DNA of 64,000 nt from Flavobacterium notoginsengisoli (GCF_014207905.1 NZ_JACHLB010000007.1:237055-301054); one strand, 5' to 3'; numbered from the stretch's first letter, positions 15,928-25,091 are shown. The notes: generated by a model not told the origin, from the sequence alone. Program-made: numbers and translations.

Positions 15928-17619
15928 TTATCTAATCAATTTTCTGTATTTAATACGTTTTGGAGTTAAGTCACCACCAAGACGTTTTCTTTTATTTTCC
16001 TCGTATTCTGTGAAACTTCCTTCAAAGAAATAAACTTCAGAATCCCCTTCGAAAGCTAAGATGTGCGTACAGATTCTGTCTAAGAACCATCTGTCGTGAG
16101 AAATAATTACCGCACAACCAGCAAAATTCTCTAAACCTTCTTCCAATGCACGAAGTGTATTTACGTCAAGATCATTCGTAGGCTCATCCAGTAAAAGTAC
16201 GTTTCCTTCTTCTTTTAAAGTCATTGCCAAGTGCAAACGGTTACGCTCACCACCTGATAACATTGAAACTTTTTTGTTCTGCTCGCCGCCACCAAAGTTG
16301 AAACGTGATAAATAAGCTCTTGAGTTTACTTGCTTTCCTCCCATCATAATCAATTCCTGACCATCAGCAAAGTTCTCCCAGATTGATTTGTTAGGATCGA
16401 TATTAGCGTGAGACTGATCTACATAAGCAATTTTTACTGTTTCACCAACTGTAAATTCACCGCTATCAGTAGCTTGTTCACCCATGATCATTTTGAAAAT
16501 AGTAGATTTACCAGCACCGTTTGGTCCAATAATTCCAACAATACCAGCTTGTGGCAAAGTAAAATTCAAATTGTCATACAATAATTTATCACCAAATGCT
16601 TTGGCAACATTTTTAGCTTCAATAACATTTGTTCCTAAACGAGGACCATTTGGAATGTAGATCTCTAATTTCTCGTCCAATTGTTTTTGATCTTCGTTCA
16701 ATAATTTGTCGTAATTCTGTAAACGAGCTTTTTGTTTTGTCTGACGACCTTTTGCTCCTTGACGAACCCACTCCAACTCACGCTCTAAAGTTTTTCTTCT
16801 TTTCGAAGCAACTTTTTCTTCTTGAGCTAAACGATTCGATTTTTGATCCAACCAAGAAGAATAATTTCCTTTCCAAGGAATACCTTCTCCTCTATCCAAT
16901 TCTAAAATCCATCCCGCAACGTTATCCAAGAAATAACGGTCGTGCGTTACAGCAATTACAGTTCCTGCATATTGTGCTAAGTGCTGTTCTAACCAAAGAA
17001 CTGACTCAGCATCAAGGTGGTTGGTAGGCTCATCCAGTAACAATACATCAGGCTGTTGCAACAACAAACGACATAAAGCAACACGACGACGCTCTCCACC
17101 AGAAAGGTTTTTAATTGGCGTATCACCATCTGGAGTACGCAATGCATCCATCGCAATTTCTAATTTTGTATCGATTTCCCAAGCACCAAGAGCATCAATT
17201 TTATCTTGTAAAGCTGCTTGGCGATCCATCAACTTATCCATTTTATCTGGATCTGAGTAATTTTCTTCAAGACCAAATAAATCATTAATTTGATTATATT
17301 CTTCTAAAACTGCCATAGTTTCAGCTGCACCTTCACGTACAATTTCGATAACAGTTTTAGAATCGTCAAGAATTGGCTCTTGCTCTAAATATCCAACTGT
17401 ATAACCAGGTTGAAAAACCACATCACCTTGATAATTTTTATCAACTCCTGCAATAATTTTTAAAAGTGAAGATTTTCCAGAACCGTTAAGACCTAAAATA
17501 CCAATTTTTGCTCCATAAAAGAAACTCAAATAAATATTTTTAAGTACTGGTTTGTCTGCTCCTTGATAGGTTTTACTCAATTTCTGCATTGAGAAAATTA
17601 CTTTCTTATCGTCTGACAT
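15928..17619 (-). CDS. ettA: Energy-dependent translational throttle protein EttA (ABC-F)
   Basis: EttA is a ribosome-associated ABC-F ATPase that gates entry into the elongation cycle according to ADP/ATP level. The 563-residue protein has two ABC cassettes without membrane domains: Walker A GLNGSGKSS and GPNGAGKST, signatures LSGGERRRVA and LSGGERNRLH, and Walker B sites LLLDEPTNHLD and LLLDEPTNDLD. The linker between them contains the charged P-site tRNA interaction motif. The C-terminus (DLTPKRIKYRKLIR) is the EttA type, which separates it from Uup or resistance ABC-F proteins. Confidence 0.95.
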   Translation of the reverse strand: MSDDKKVIFSMQKLSKTYQGADKPVLKNIYLSFFYGAKIGILGLNGSGKSSLLKIIAGVDKNYQGDVVFQPGYTVGYLEQEPILDDSKTVIEIVREGAAETMAVLEEYNQINDLFGLEENYSDPDKMDKLMDRQAALQDKIDALGAWEIDTKLEIAMDALRTPDGDTPIKNLSGGERRRVALCRLLLQQPDVLLLDEPTNHLDAESVLWLEQHLAQYAGTVIAVTHDRYFLDNVAGWILELDRGEGIPWKGNYSSWLDQKSNRLAQEEKVASKRRKTLERELEWVRQGAKGRQTKQKARLQNYDKLLNEDQKQLDEKLEIYIPNGPRLGTNVIEAKNVAKAFGDKLLYDNLNFTLPQAGIVGIIGPNGAGKSTIFKMIMGEQATDSGEFTVGETVKIAYVDQSHANIDPNKSIWENFADGQELIMMGGKQVNSRAYLSRFNFGGGEQNKKVSMLSGGERNRLHLAMTLKEEGNVLLLDEPTNDLDVNTLRALEEGLENFAGCAVIISHDRWFLDRICTHILAFEGDSEVYFFEGSFTEYEENKRKRLGGDLTPKRIKYRKLIR

Positions 17620-17666
17620 TTTTATATTATTATATTAAATTATTATAATTTTAAATTTTATCTAAA

Positions 17667-17849
17667 TTAAACCCTTCCCTTCAATGCATTGAATACCCAT
17701 GCATTAGCAAAAAAACCAACACCAACAGCACCAAATCCCCAGCCAGAAACATCACTGTATCTGAAGATTCCCAAAGCGATAAGTAACAATCCCATAAGTA
17801 CCATTATAAAAGTAGCCCATCCTAAAATGGTATTTTTATTCATTCCCAT
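17667..17849 (-). CDS. Small two-helix membrane protein (CAL67264-like family)
   Basis: A 60-residue protein made of two hydrophobic helices (about ILGWATFIMVLMGLLLIALG and WGFGAVGVGFFANAWVFNAL) around a short loop FRYSDVSG. I recognise it as the small Bacteroidota membrane protein annotated as CAL67264 family; no function is known to me. It sits 47 bases upstream of ettA on the same strand. The start is ATG 17849 or the second ATG at 17843 (MNKNTILGW). Confidence 0.75.
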   Translation of the reverse strand: MGMNKNTILGWATFIMVLMGLLLIALGIFRYSDVSGWGFGAVGVGFFANAWVFNALKGRV

Positions 17850-17911
17850 AATTGTGTAATTATTTTAAGTAGTAAAATTTTAGAAAGGCAAATATCGTGA
17901 ATTTTAACGGC

Positions 17912-18916
17912 TTAATTAAATATTTTATAAAGCATTTCTTTTAGTAAATCTGATTGCGGCAAAGCATTGGCTCCCACACCTTTACTCTTTACATCAATAT
18001 CTCTCAACGCTCCAACAATCTGACTTACCTTTCTCATTGGGTAATTTTTTATAGCTAAATCATATTCTTTTAGAAAAAACGGATTTACACCAAGTACAGC
18101 AGCGACATTTTTAGGATTTTTATCCTTTAATCCATGATATTTTAAAAGTTGAACAAAGAATCCGAATACTAAACCCGTAGTCATTACAAGTGGATATTCT
18201 TTAGGATTATGAGCAAAGTTTTCTGCTATTTTATACGCTTTCAACTGATTACGTTCTCCAATTGCTTTTCTAAGTTCGAAAACATTATAATCTTTACTAA
18301 AACCGATATTCTCTTCAATATGTTCTGCAGTAATCATTGTGCCTTGCGGTAAAATAATCTGGAGTTTTTCAAGTTCGTTATTGATTTTACTCAAATCTGT
18401 CCCCAAAAATTCAACTAACATTGCATTTGCTTTAGGATCTATGGTATATTTCTTTCCAGCTAAAACACGCTTAATCCAGTCACCAACCTGATTTTCATAC
18501 AGTTTTTTGCTTTCGTAAACTATTCCTTTTTGTGCTAATAATTTAGTAACTTTTTTACGTTTATCGAGAGTTTTGTATTTATAGCAAAAAACTAAAACGG
18601 TAGTTTCCATCGGATTATCTACATAAGATTCAATCTTATCGATTGTTCTTGATAAATCTTGTGCTTCCTTAACAATAACAACCTGACGGTCAGCCATCAT
18701 TGGATAACGTTTAGCCGTTGAAACTATTTCATCTACAGAAACATCTCTACCATAAAGAACAGTTTGATTAAATCCTTTCTCTTCTTCTGCTAACACATTT
18801 TGTTCAATATACTCAGATAATTTATCTATATAATAAGGTTCTTCCCCCATTAAAAAATAAATCGGCTTAATATTTCCAGCTTTTATATCATTAACGATTT
18901 TTACAACTTCGTCCAT
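17912..18916 (-). CDS. holA: DNA polymerase III delta subunit (clamp loader)
   Basis: Delta opens the beta sliding clamp as part of the clamp-loader complex. The 334-residue protein has an N-terminal AAA+-like domain (KPIYFLMGEEPYYIDKLSEYI) with a degenerate P-loop, as expected for delta, a central lid, and a C-terminal collar domain (LKAYKIAENFAHNPKEYPLVM). The length is normal. It is divergent from the gene at 19010, and the space between holds a 22-bp perfect inverted repeat of heptamers. Confidence 0.9.
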   Translation of the reverse strand: MDEVVKIVNDIKAGNIKPIYFLMGEEPYYIDKLSEYIEQNVLAEEEKGFNQTVLYGRDVSVDEIVSTAKRYPMMADRQVVIVKEAQDLSRTIDKIESYVDNPMETTVLVFCYKYKTLDKRKKVTKLLAQKGIVYESKKLYENQVGDWIKRVLAGKKYTIDPKANAMLVEFLGTDLSKINNELEKLQIILPQGTMITAEHIEENIGFSKDYNVFELRKAIGERNQLKAYKIAENFAHNPKEYPLVMTTGLVFGFFVQLLKYHGLKDKNPKNVAAVLGVNPFFLKEYDLAIKNYPMRKVSQIVGALRDIDVKSKGVGANALPQSDLLKEMLYKIFN

Positions 18917-18926
18917 TAATCTTTTT

Positions 18927-18990
18927 GTTTCAAGTTTAAAGTTTCAAGCTCTGTTTCAAAACTTGAAACTTTAAACTTGAAACCTGAAAC
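18927..18990. repeat. Inverted heptamer arrays (GTTTCAA / TTGAAAC) between divergent genes
   Basis: Three 7-base units (GTTTCAA, GTTTAAA, GTTTCAA) at 18927-18947 face four units (TTGAAAC, TTTAAAC, TTGAAAC, CTGAAAC) at 18963-18990. The arms 18927-18948 and 18962-18983 are a perfect 22-bp inverted repeat with a 13-base loop. The same heptamers recur at 47028, 53058, 53245, 53672 and 53858. Here the array lies immediately upstream of the promoter box at 18998. Confidence 0.75.
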
Positions 18991-18997
18991 TATTTTA

Positions 18998-19005
18998 TAT
19001 TTTTG
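18998..19005 (+). promoter_or_regulatory. -7 box (TATTTTTG) only four bases before a start codon
   Basis: TATTTTTG is a full match to TAnnTTTG and ends four bases before the ATG at 19010. If used, the transcript would begin at or next to the start codon, giving a leaderless or nearly leaderless message. The box also rules out the upstream TTG at 18977 as the start. Confidence 0.5.
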
Positions 19006-19009
19006 CTTT

Positions 19010-19462
19010 ATGCTTAAACTTAACTTCCCAACTTATAGTTTTCGATTCAAAAATAGCGAAAATAAAGTGTCTATTTTTGATGAAATAAGAAAAAAATTTA
19101 TAATTCTTACTCCCGAAGAATGGGTTCGTCAGCACGTTGTTCATTACTTAATTTACGAAAAAAAATATCCAAAATCTCTAATAAATGTAGAGAAAGTTTT
19201 AAAAGTCAATGGATTAAGAAAGAGATATGATGTTGTCGTTTTTAACTCAGATGGCTCTATACATATATTGGTAGAGTGCAAAGCACCCGAAGTTAGAATC
19301 TCTCAAGCAACTTTTGATCAAATTGCACGTTATAATATGACAATGCAGGCACGGTTTTTGAATGTCACAAACGGACTAAACCATTTTTATTGTCAAATGG
19401 ATTTTGAAAACGAAAAATATGAGTTTTTAAGAAACCTGCCTGACTATAAAGAAAACCACTAA
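19010..19462 (+). CDS. Stand-alone type I restriction HsdR N-terminal-like nuclease domain protein
   Basis: A 150-residue protein consisting only of the HsdR N-terminal type (HSDR_N_2) PD-(D/E)xK-like domain. It shows TPEEWVRQHVVHYLI, the KRYDVVVFNSDGSIHILVECKAP nuclease-core pattern (Asp...Glu-x-Lys), and QIARYN. No HsdM, HsdS or helicase gene is nearby, so it is not a restriction system. Bacteroidota commonly carry this stand-alone version beside holA and a glycosyltransferase; its role is unknown. The start at 19010 (MLKLNFPTYSFRF) follows the promoter box. Confidence 0.8.
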   Translation: MLKLNFPTYSFRFKNSENKVSIFDEIRKKFIILTPEEWVRQHVVHYLIYEKKYPKSLINVEKVLKVNGLRKRYDVVVFNSDGSIHILVECKAPEVRISQATFDQIARYNMTMQARFLNVTNGLNHFYCQMDFENEKYEFLRNLPDYKENH

Positions 19463-19488
19463 AAACAAATAAATAACTAAGAATACTT

Positions 19489-20508
19489 TTGGATAAGATA
19501 GCAGTTGTCATTTTAAATTGGAACGGAGTAAAATTGCTTGAGCAGTTTTTACCATCTGTTATTCAATTTTCAGAAGGTGCAGCAATTTATGTTGCAGATA
19601 ATGATTCTACAGATAATTCAGTAGAATTTGTCAATCAAAATTTCCCTACCGTTAAAATTGTTAAAAACTCAGGCAATTATGGCTTTGCAAAAGGTTATAA
19701 TGACGCCTTAAAACATATTGATGCTGAAATTTACGCATTAGTAAATTCAGATATTGAAGTCACTGAAAATTGGCTGAAACCAATTCTAGAAAATTTCGAA
19801 AACGAAAAACAAACCGCCATTATTCAACCAAAGATTCTTGACTTTAAAAACAAGGAATATTTCGAATATGCTGGTGCTGCAGGTGGTTTTATAGATAAAT
19901 ATGGTTTTCCTTTTTGTAGAGGAAGAGTATTCGAAACCATAGAAAAAGACAACGGACAGTACAATGACAATATTGAATTGTTTTGGGCTTCTGGCGCTTG
20001 CTTTTTTATTAGAAAAAATGTTTATCACGAACTTGGCGGATTTGATGAAAGTTTTTTTGCGCATCAAGAAGAAATTGATTTATGCTGGAGAGCTTCTAAC
20101 GAAGGACACGTTATAAAATACAATTCCCAATCTGTTGTTTACCATGTTGGAGGAGCAACTTTACAACAAGGAAATCCGAGAAAAACCTATTTGAATTTTA
20201 GAAATTCACTATTAATGCTTGTCAAAAATCTGCCGAAAAGAGGATTGTTTTGGGTAATTTTCTTCAGAATGGTTTTAGACGGAATTGCAGGTATCCGTTT
20301 TCTTACACAGGGAAAATTTGGGCATACTTTTGCCATTTTAAAGGCACATTTTTCATTTTATTGCTTATCTTTAAGTTATTTGAAAAAAAGAAAAGATTTT
20401 CAAATACAGCAATACTATATGGTAAAAAGCATCGTTTTCCTTTACTATATAAGGAAAATGACCTTTTTTAAAGAAATCTTTAACAGTATTCAAAATATTA
20501 AAAACTAA
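19489..20508 (+). CDS. Family 2 glycosyltransferase (rhamnosyltransferase-like)
   Basis: A 339-residue GT-A enzyme expected to move a sugar from a nucleotide donor to a surface glycan. The N-terminus DKIAVVILNWNG is the GT2 donor-binding strand, NSDIEV (about 84-89) is the DxD-type metal site, and DESFFAHQEEIDLCWRASNEG is the acceptor/base region typical of WbbL-like transferases. A C-terminal amphipathic region suggests membrane association. The only start that keeps the family N-terminus is TTG at 19489, which lies inside a TACTTTTG sequence. It follows the previous gene by 26 bases, so it is likely co-transcribed. Confidence 0.88.
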   Translation: MDKIAVVILNWNGVKLLEQFLPSVIQFSEGAAIYVADNDSTDNSVEFVNQNFPTVKIVKNSGNYGFAKGYNDALKHIDAEIYALVNSDIEVTENWLKPILENFENEKQTAIIQPKILDFKNKEYFEYAGAAGGFIDKYGFPFCRGRVFETIEKDNGQYNDNIELFWASGACFFIRKNVYHELGGFDESFFAHQEEIDLCWRASNEGHVIKYNSQSVVYHVGGATLQQGNPRKTYLNFRNSLLMLVKNLPKRGLFWVIFFRMVLDGIAGIRFLTQGKFGHTFAILKAHFSFYCLSLSYLKKRKDFQIQQYYMVKSIVFLYYIRKMTFFKEIFNSIQNIKN

Positions 20509-20540
20509 ATTTGTAATCAAGTCTAATTAAAATTAAATTT

Positions 20541-21374
20541 ATGAGAAAAATAGTTATCGCACTATCAGTATTAATGGCCCTAACATCATGTGTTTCTAAA
20601 AAGAAATATGCTGAGTTGGAAGCAAAAAACAAAGAGACTCAAGATTTGTTAAACTCTTGTACTGTAAAATTAAATACGTGCTTAGAAGAAAAAGCTGGAT
20701 TAGCTGCTACTGCTGAAAGCTACAAACAACATAATCAAGACTTAATCAACAGTTCAAAAGACTTAACAATCTTAACAACTAAAGGTGCTGAAAACCTTGA
20801 AAAATCTCTTGAAAGCTTGAAAGAAAAAGATTTAAAAATCTCTAGACTTCAAGATGCTTTAACTAAAAAAGACAGTGTTACTTTAGCATTAGTTACAAGC
20901 TTAAAAGGTGCAGTTGGAATTAACGATCCAGACATCGAAGTAAATGTTGAAAAAGGAGTTGTATTTATCTCTATCGCTGACAAATTGTTATTTAAAAGCG
21001 GAAGCTATGACGTAAGTGATAAAGCTAAAACTGTTTTAGCTAAAGTTGCTAAAGTTGTAAACGATAAACCAGATTTCGAATGTATGGTTGAAGGTCACAC
21101 AGATAACGTACCTTACAAAAGCAACGGAATTATCTTAGACAACTGGGATTTAAGTGTTAAACGTTCTACTTCTATCGTTCGTGTATTAACAAACGATCTT
21201 GGTGTTAACCCAGCTAAATTAATTGCTGCAGGTAGAAGCTCTTACGTGCCATTAGTTGCTAATGATACTGCTGAGGATAAAGCTCGTAACAGAAGAACTC
21301 GTATCGTAGTTATGCCAAAAATCGATCAATTCTATGATATGATTGAAAAAGAAATGAAAAAACAAGCTAAATAA
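20541..21374 (+). CDS. OmpA-family outer-membrane lipoprotein
   Basis: A 277-residue lipoprotein: signal peptide with lipobox (MALTSC, Cys17), a coiled-coil region (about 25-115, heptad-rich with KYAELEAKNKETQDLL), then a C-terminal OmpA/Pal peptidoglycan-binding domain. That domain carries GHTDNVPYKS and NRRTRIVVMP, the diaminopimelate-binding Asp and Arg motifs. It probably tethers the outer membrane to peptidoglycan. Codon use is that of a highly expressed gene, with few rare codons compared with neighbours. A strong terminator follows. Confidence 0.93.
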   Translation: MRKIVIALSVLMALTSCVSKKKYAELEAKNKETQDLLNSCTVKLNTCLEEKAGLAATAESYKQHNQDLINSSKDLTILTTKGAENLEKSLESLKEKDLKISRLQDALTKKDSVTLALVTSLKGAVGINDPDIEVNVEKGVVFISIADKLLFKSGSYDVSDKAKTVLAKVAKVVNDKPDFECMVEGHTDNVPYKSNGIILDNWDLSVKRSTSIVRVLTNDLGVNPAKLIAAGRSSYVPLVANDTAEDKARNRRTRIVVMPKIDQFYDMIEKEMKKQAK

Positions 21375-21403
21375 TTCTTGTTTTTAAATAGCATTAAAAA
21401 CAG

Positions 21404-21432
21404 AAAAGCAGGTCGGTTGACCTGCTTTTTTT
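21404..21432 (+). terminator. Rho-independent terminator of the OmpA-like gene
   Basis: An 11-bp stem (21404-21414 with 21419-21429), a 4-base loop and a T run form a textbook terminator 30 bases past the stop codon. Confidence 0.9.
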
Positions 21433-21566
21433 GTATTCTTAATTCTCCTTTTAATAACCAATTAAATACAAATCAAGAATAACATTATTTTAAATTAACT
21501 AACTAAATTTTAACTATAATAAAGTTAGGCATAATTTTTAAACTGTAATACAATTAAAGTATTTTT

Positions 21567-22187
21567 TTACAAAATATCCACATCCCCTTTTCCTTCTCTG
21601 ACAATTACAGGTTCATGTTCAGAAAGATCAATAATTGTTGAACCAACATTATCACCATATCCTCCATCGATTACCAAGTCTACAAGGTTTTGCCATTTCT
21701 CAAAAATTAATTCTGGATCTGTAGTATACTCGATTACATCGTCTTCATCACGAATAGAAGTAGAAACTACAGGATTTCCTAACTGACGAACAATTTCCAA
21801 AATGATATTATTATCAGGTACACGAATACCAACCGTTGTTTTCTTTTTAAACTCCTTTGGCAAATTATTGTTACCTGGCAAAATAAAAGTATAAGGCCCT
21901 GGCAACGCTCTCTTCAAAATCTTAAAAGTCGAAGTATCAATCTGACGCACATAATCTGATAAATTACTCAAATCGTGACAAATAAATGAGAAATTTGCTT
22001 TCTCCAATTTTACTCCCTTTATTTTAGCAATTTTTTCTAATGCACGAGAATTGGTAATATCGCAACCTAAACCGTAGACAGTATCTGTCGGATAAATTAC
22101 CAAACCTCCATTTTGAAGCACTTTTACCACTTTAGCAATTGCCGCTTCACTAGGTTTATCGGGATATATTTTTATAAATTCAGCCAT
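21567..22187 (-). CDS. L-threonylcarbamoyladenylate synthase family (Sua5/YciO/YrdC)
   Basis: A 206-residue YrdC-fold protein. Family motifs are LVIYPTDTVYGLGCDITN (about 31-48), KGVKLEKANFSFICHDL and the strand-loop GNPVVSTSIRD. Members make threonylcarbamoyl-AMP, the precursor of t6A in tRNA, and so would act upstream of TsaE (9728). The length and the IYPDKPSEAAI start resemble E. coli YciO more than TsaC, and YciO does not replace TsaC efficiently, so the enzyme activity is not certain. Confidence 0.85.
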   Translation of the reverse strand: MAEFIKIYPDKPSEAAIAKVVKVLQNGGLVIYPTDTVYGLGCDITNSRALEKIAKIKGVKLEKANFSFICHDLSNLSDYVRQIDTSTFKILKRALPGPYTFILPGNNNLPKEFKKKTTVGIRVPDNNIILEIVRQLGNPVVSTSIRDEDDVIEYTTDPELIFEKWQNLVDLVIDGGYGDNVGSTIIDLSEHEPVIVREGKGDVDIL

Positions 22188-22218
22188 TTTTACGCTTTAG
22201 ATTTCAAATTAACTTTTT

Positions 22219-22629
22219 TTATTCCCATTTATTTTCATAAAAAAATTTACCGCAATCTTTTATATGTTTACATGGGTTTTCTGAAAAAAAAATCTCAACA
22301 CTACCTAGGTCTGTTGTCCTATAATTAAAAATTTTTAAAACTTTTGAATTATCATTTAATTGATAAAGTTTTCCATTATCAGTCCACCAAGTACCTTTTT
22401 CATTAGAGAACTTGACCTTGCAATTGTCTAATGATGTGCCTAAAATAATATAAGTGCCATTCTCTAATCTATTAATTAGCCAATGCTTTTTTATATCAAG
22501 TGTTACTTCATCAAATTCTGCACCTTTCCAGAAACCTAGCAGAATTTTATCATTTTTTTTTAAATTATCAGATTGACCATAAGAATTTAATAAAATTGAA
22601 TACATTAAGATACAAAATATATTTCTCAT
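22219..22629 (-). CDS. Small exported protein of unknown function
   Basis: A 136-residue protein with an N-terminal signal peptide (MRNIFCILMYSILLNSYGQS, cleavage likely after YGQ). The mature part is beta-rich, with paired Trp (GTWWTDNGKLYQLND) and a Cys pair near the C-terminus (NPCKHIKDCG) that could form a disulfide in the periplasm. The pattern GFWKGAEF...GTYIILG resembles lipocalin-like small exported proteins, but I cannot name a family. It is AT-rich and lies 17 bases downstream of the helicase stop. Confidence 0.55.
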   Translation of the reverse strand: MRNIFCILMYSILLNSYGQSDNLKKNDKILLGFWKGAEFDEVTLDIKKHWLINRLENGTYIILGTSLDNCKVKFSNEKGTWWTDNGKLYQLNDNSKVLKIFNYRTTDLGSVEIFFSENPCKHIKDCGKFFYENKWE

Positions 22630-22646
22630 AATCCTACTATTTCAGA

Positions 22647-24983
22647 CTAACCTATAACATCCAATTTAGCAAATCTCAACAACAATTTCTTGATTCCGCC
22701 AACTTCAAATTTAATTTCTGCTTTTCTATCTGGACCAACACCTTCCATATTAATAACTTCACCTTTCCCAAAACGTTCGTGCATGACAATATTTCCAATT
22801 GTCAATTTACCATCAAACAGGTTTGGTGCGCTTGCATTTGGATTAGTTCCTGCAACAGGTTTTAATTTTCTAATATTCAAATCTGGTTTCGGACTATTGT
22901 CCGTAATATGTTTTGGAGGAGTTCCACCAACTGGCTTAGATAATCTTAATTTAGATTTATCTACATCTCCAAAAATATCACCATCAATTGGTGATTTGTA
23001 TCGGTAATTAGTTTCAGAAGGCGTTAAATATTCTAAATATTGACCATCGATTTCCTCAATAAAACGAGATGGTTCGCTATCTGTCAATTTACCCCAACGA
23101 TAACGAGATTGCGCATAAGTTAAATACGCCTGATGTTCCGCACGAGTCAAAGCCACATAAAACAAACGTCGTTCCTCTTCCAATTCACTTCTAGTACTCA
23201 TACTCATAGCAGAAGGAAACAGATCTTCTTCCATACCAACCACAAAAACGTGAGGAAACTCTAATCCTTTTGCTAAGTGAATAGTCATTAAAGCAACGCG
23301 ATCTTCATCATTCGTATCTTTATCCAAGTCTGTAGCCAAAGCAACATCTTCCATAAATTCAGAAAGTGCTCCTCTCGCTCCGTCAATCTCCCTCTGTCCT
23401 TCTGTAAAATCTTTAATACCGTTTAAAAGTTCTTCGATATTCTGGATTTTTGCCATTCCTTCTGGAGTAGCATCTTTTTTTAATTCCTGAACTAAACCAG
23501 TTTTCTTCGCAACGTGATCTGTAATATAAAACGCATCTTGATTCTGATCAATAACCTGAAAACTCTGAATCATTGTTACAAAATCTTTCAGCTTATTTTT
23601 AGTACCAGCATTTAATTTCAAGTCAATTTTATCGATATTAACCATTACTTCCCAGATAGAGCGTTTGTAATGATTGGCTGCTATGGTAAGTTTTTCTATT
23701 GTTGTATCTCCAATTCCACGTGCTGGATAATTGATTACACGAATCAAAGCTTCTTCATCTTTCGGATTTAAAACCAAACGCAAATAGCATAAAACATCTT
23801 TAATTTCTTTACGCTGATAAAAAGACAAACCTCCATAAATTCTATACGGAATATCTCTTTTTCTCAAAGCATCCTCCATAGCACGTGATTGCGCATTGGT
23901 ACGATACAAAATAGCAAAAGAACCATTATGTAATTGGTTTTGCATTTTCTGCTCAAAAATGGTGCTCGCCACAAAACGTCCTTCTTCTGCATCTGTCAAA
24001 CTTCGGTGGACTTTAATTCTTGGACCAAATTCGTTTGCTGTCCAAACTACTTTATCCAGTTTCGTTTTATTATGGTCCATAACAGTATTGGCCGCCTCTA
24101 CAATATTTCGTGTTGAACGATAATTTTGCTCCAAACGAAACATTACAACTCCCTCATAATCCTTTTGAAAGTTCAAAATATTATTAATATTCGCACCACG
24201 GAAAGCATAAATACTCTGCGCATCATCACCCACCACGCAAATATTCTGAAACTTATCAGACAAAGCTCTAACAATCAGATATTGAGAGTGATTTGTATCT
24301 TGGTACTCATCAACCAAAATGTAACGGAAACGATTTTGATACTTCGCTAAAACTTCAGGAAAACGAGTTAACAATTCATTGGTTTTCAGCAATAAATCGT
24401 CAAAATCCATTGCACCAGCTTTAAAACAACGCTCAACATATTGCTGATAAATTTCTCCCAATCTTGGTCTTTTCGCCATTGCATCGGCTTCAACTAATTC
24501 TGGATTATTGAAATACGCTTTTACCGTAATCAAGCTGTTTTTATAACTCGAAATACGGCCTAAAATCTGTTTTGGCTTGTAAATATCGCGGTCTAACTGC
24601 ATTTCTTTAATAATAGAAGAAATCAGTCTCGCCGAATCTTGCGAATCGTAAATAGTAAAATTGGAAGGATATCCCAAATGATCAGATTCTGCACGAAGAA
24701 TACGCGCAAAAATAGAGTGAAAAGTTCCCATCCAAAGATTCTTTGCTTCAGATGCTCCCACAATATCAGAGATTCTGTGTTTCATTTCTCTCGCCGCTTT
24801 ATTAGTAAAAGTCAGCGATAAAATATTAAACGCATCAATTCCTTGATGCATCAAATAAGCAATTCTAATTGTTAAAACACGGGTCTTTCCCGAACCTGCA
24901 CCAGCAATAATAATCATTGGCCCGTCTTTCTTTAAAACAGGCGCTCTCTGCGCTTCGTTGAGCTGGTCAATATATTTCTGCAT
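22647..24983 (-). CDS. UvrD/PcrA-type superfamily 1 DNA helicase
   Basis: A 778-residue 3'-5' helicase for repair and replication-fork maintenance. It has Walker A AGAGSGKT (27-34), motif Ia TFTNKAAREM, motif II DEYQDTN, motif III GDDAQSIYAFRGA, motif IV YRTNAQSRAMEDAL, motif V TIHLAKGLEFPHVFVVG and motif VI VALTRAE. The C-terminal tail after about residue 650 ends in a Tudor-like segment (TIGNIVMHERFGKGEVINMEG) as in PcrA, which contacts RNA polymerase. The ATG at 24983 lies 20 bases after a minus-strand -7 box. Confidence 0.94.
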   Translation of the reverse strand: MQKYIDQLNEAQRAPVLKKDGPMIIIAGAGSGKTRVLTIRIAYLMHQGIDAFNILSLTFTNKAAREMKHRISDIVGASEAKNLWMGTFHSIFARILRAESDHLGYPSNFTIYDSQDSARLISSIIKEMQLDRDIYKPKQILGRISSYKNSLITVKAYFNNPELVEADAMAKRPRLGEIYQQYVERCFKAGAMDFDDLLLKTNELLTRFPEVLAKYQNRFRYILVDEYQDTNHSQYLIVRALSDKFQNICVVGDDAQSIYAFRGANINNILNFQKDYEGVVMFRLEQNYRSTRNIVEAANTVMDHNKTKLDKVVWTANEFGPRIKVHRSLTDAEEGRFVASTIFEQKMQNQLHNGSFAILYRTNAQSRAMEDALRKRDIPYRIYGGLSFYQRKEIKDVLCYLRLVLNPKDEEALIRVINYPARGIGDTTIEKLTIAANHYKRSIWEVMVNIDKIDLKLNAGTKNKLKDFVTMIQSFQVIDQNQDAFYITDHVAKKTGLVQELKKDATPEGMAKIQNIEELLNGIKDFTEGQREIDGARGALSEFMEDVALATDLDKDTNDEDRVALMTIHLAKGLEFPHVFVVGMEEDLFPSAMSMSTRSELEEERRLFYVALTRAEHQAYLTYAQSRYRWGKLTDSEPSRFIEEIDGQYLEYLTPSETNYRYKSPIDGDIFGDVDKSKLRLSKPVGGTPPKHITDNSPKPDLNIRKLKPVAGTNPNASAPNLFDGKLTIGNIVMHERFGKGEVINMEGVGPDRKAEIKFEVGGIKKLLLRFAKLDVIG

Positions 24984-25003
24984 GTAATTTTTCTCCTTTT
25001 ATG

Positions 25004-25011
25004 CAAAAATA
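25004..25011 (-). promoter_or_regulatory. -7 box (TATTTTTG) upstream of the UvrD-like helicase
   Basis: The minus strand reads TATTTTTG 20 bases before the helicase ATG. It fits the Bacteroidota -7 consensus; no convincing -33 TTG is seen. Confidence 0.45.
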
Positions 25012-25050
25012 AGAATTAAAAAAGAAAGTTCCTAAGATGCTTTTGAAAGG

Positions 25051-25082
25051 TTCTAAGATACTAAGACGCTAAGGTTCTAAGT
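25051..25082 (+). repeat. Octamer array NNCTRAGR, 4 units
   Basis: Units TTCTAAGA, TACTAAGA, CGCTAAGG and TTCTAAGT run into a T tract. A broken unit precedes them at about 25030. A reverse-oriented array of the same family lies at 25924-25955, so the toxin/antitoxin pair sits between two facing arrays. Confidence 0.75.
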
Positions 25083-25091
25083 TTTTTTTTT

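Noticed and set aside
19010..19462. Type I restriction system
   Set aside because: Only the HsdR N-terminal-like domain is present; no HsdM, HsdS or motor domain.
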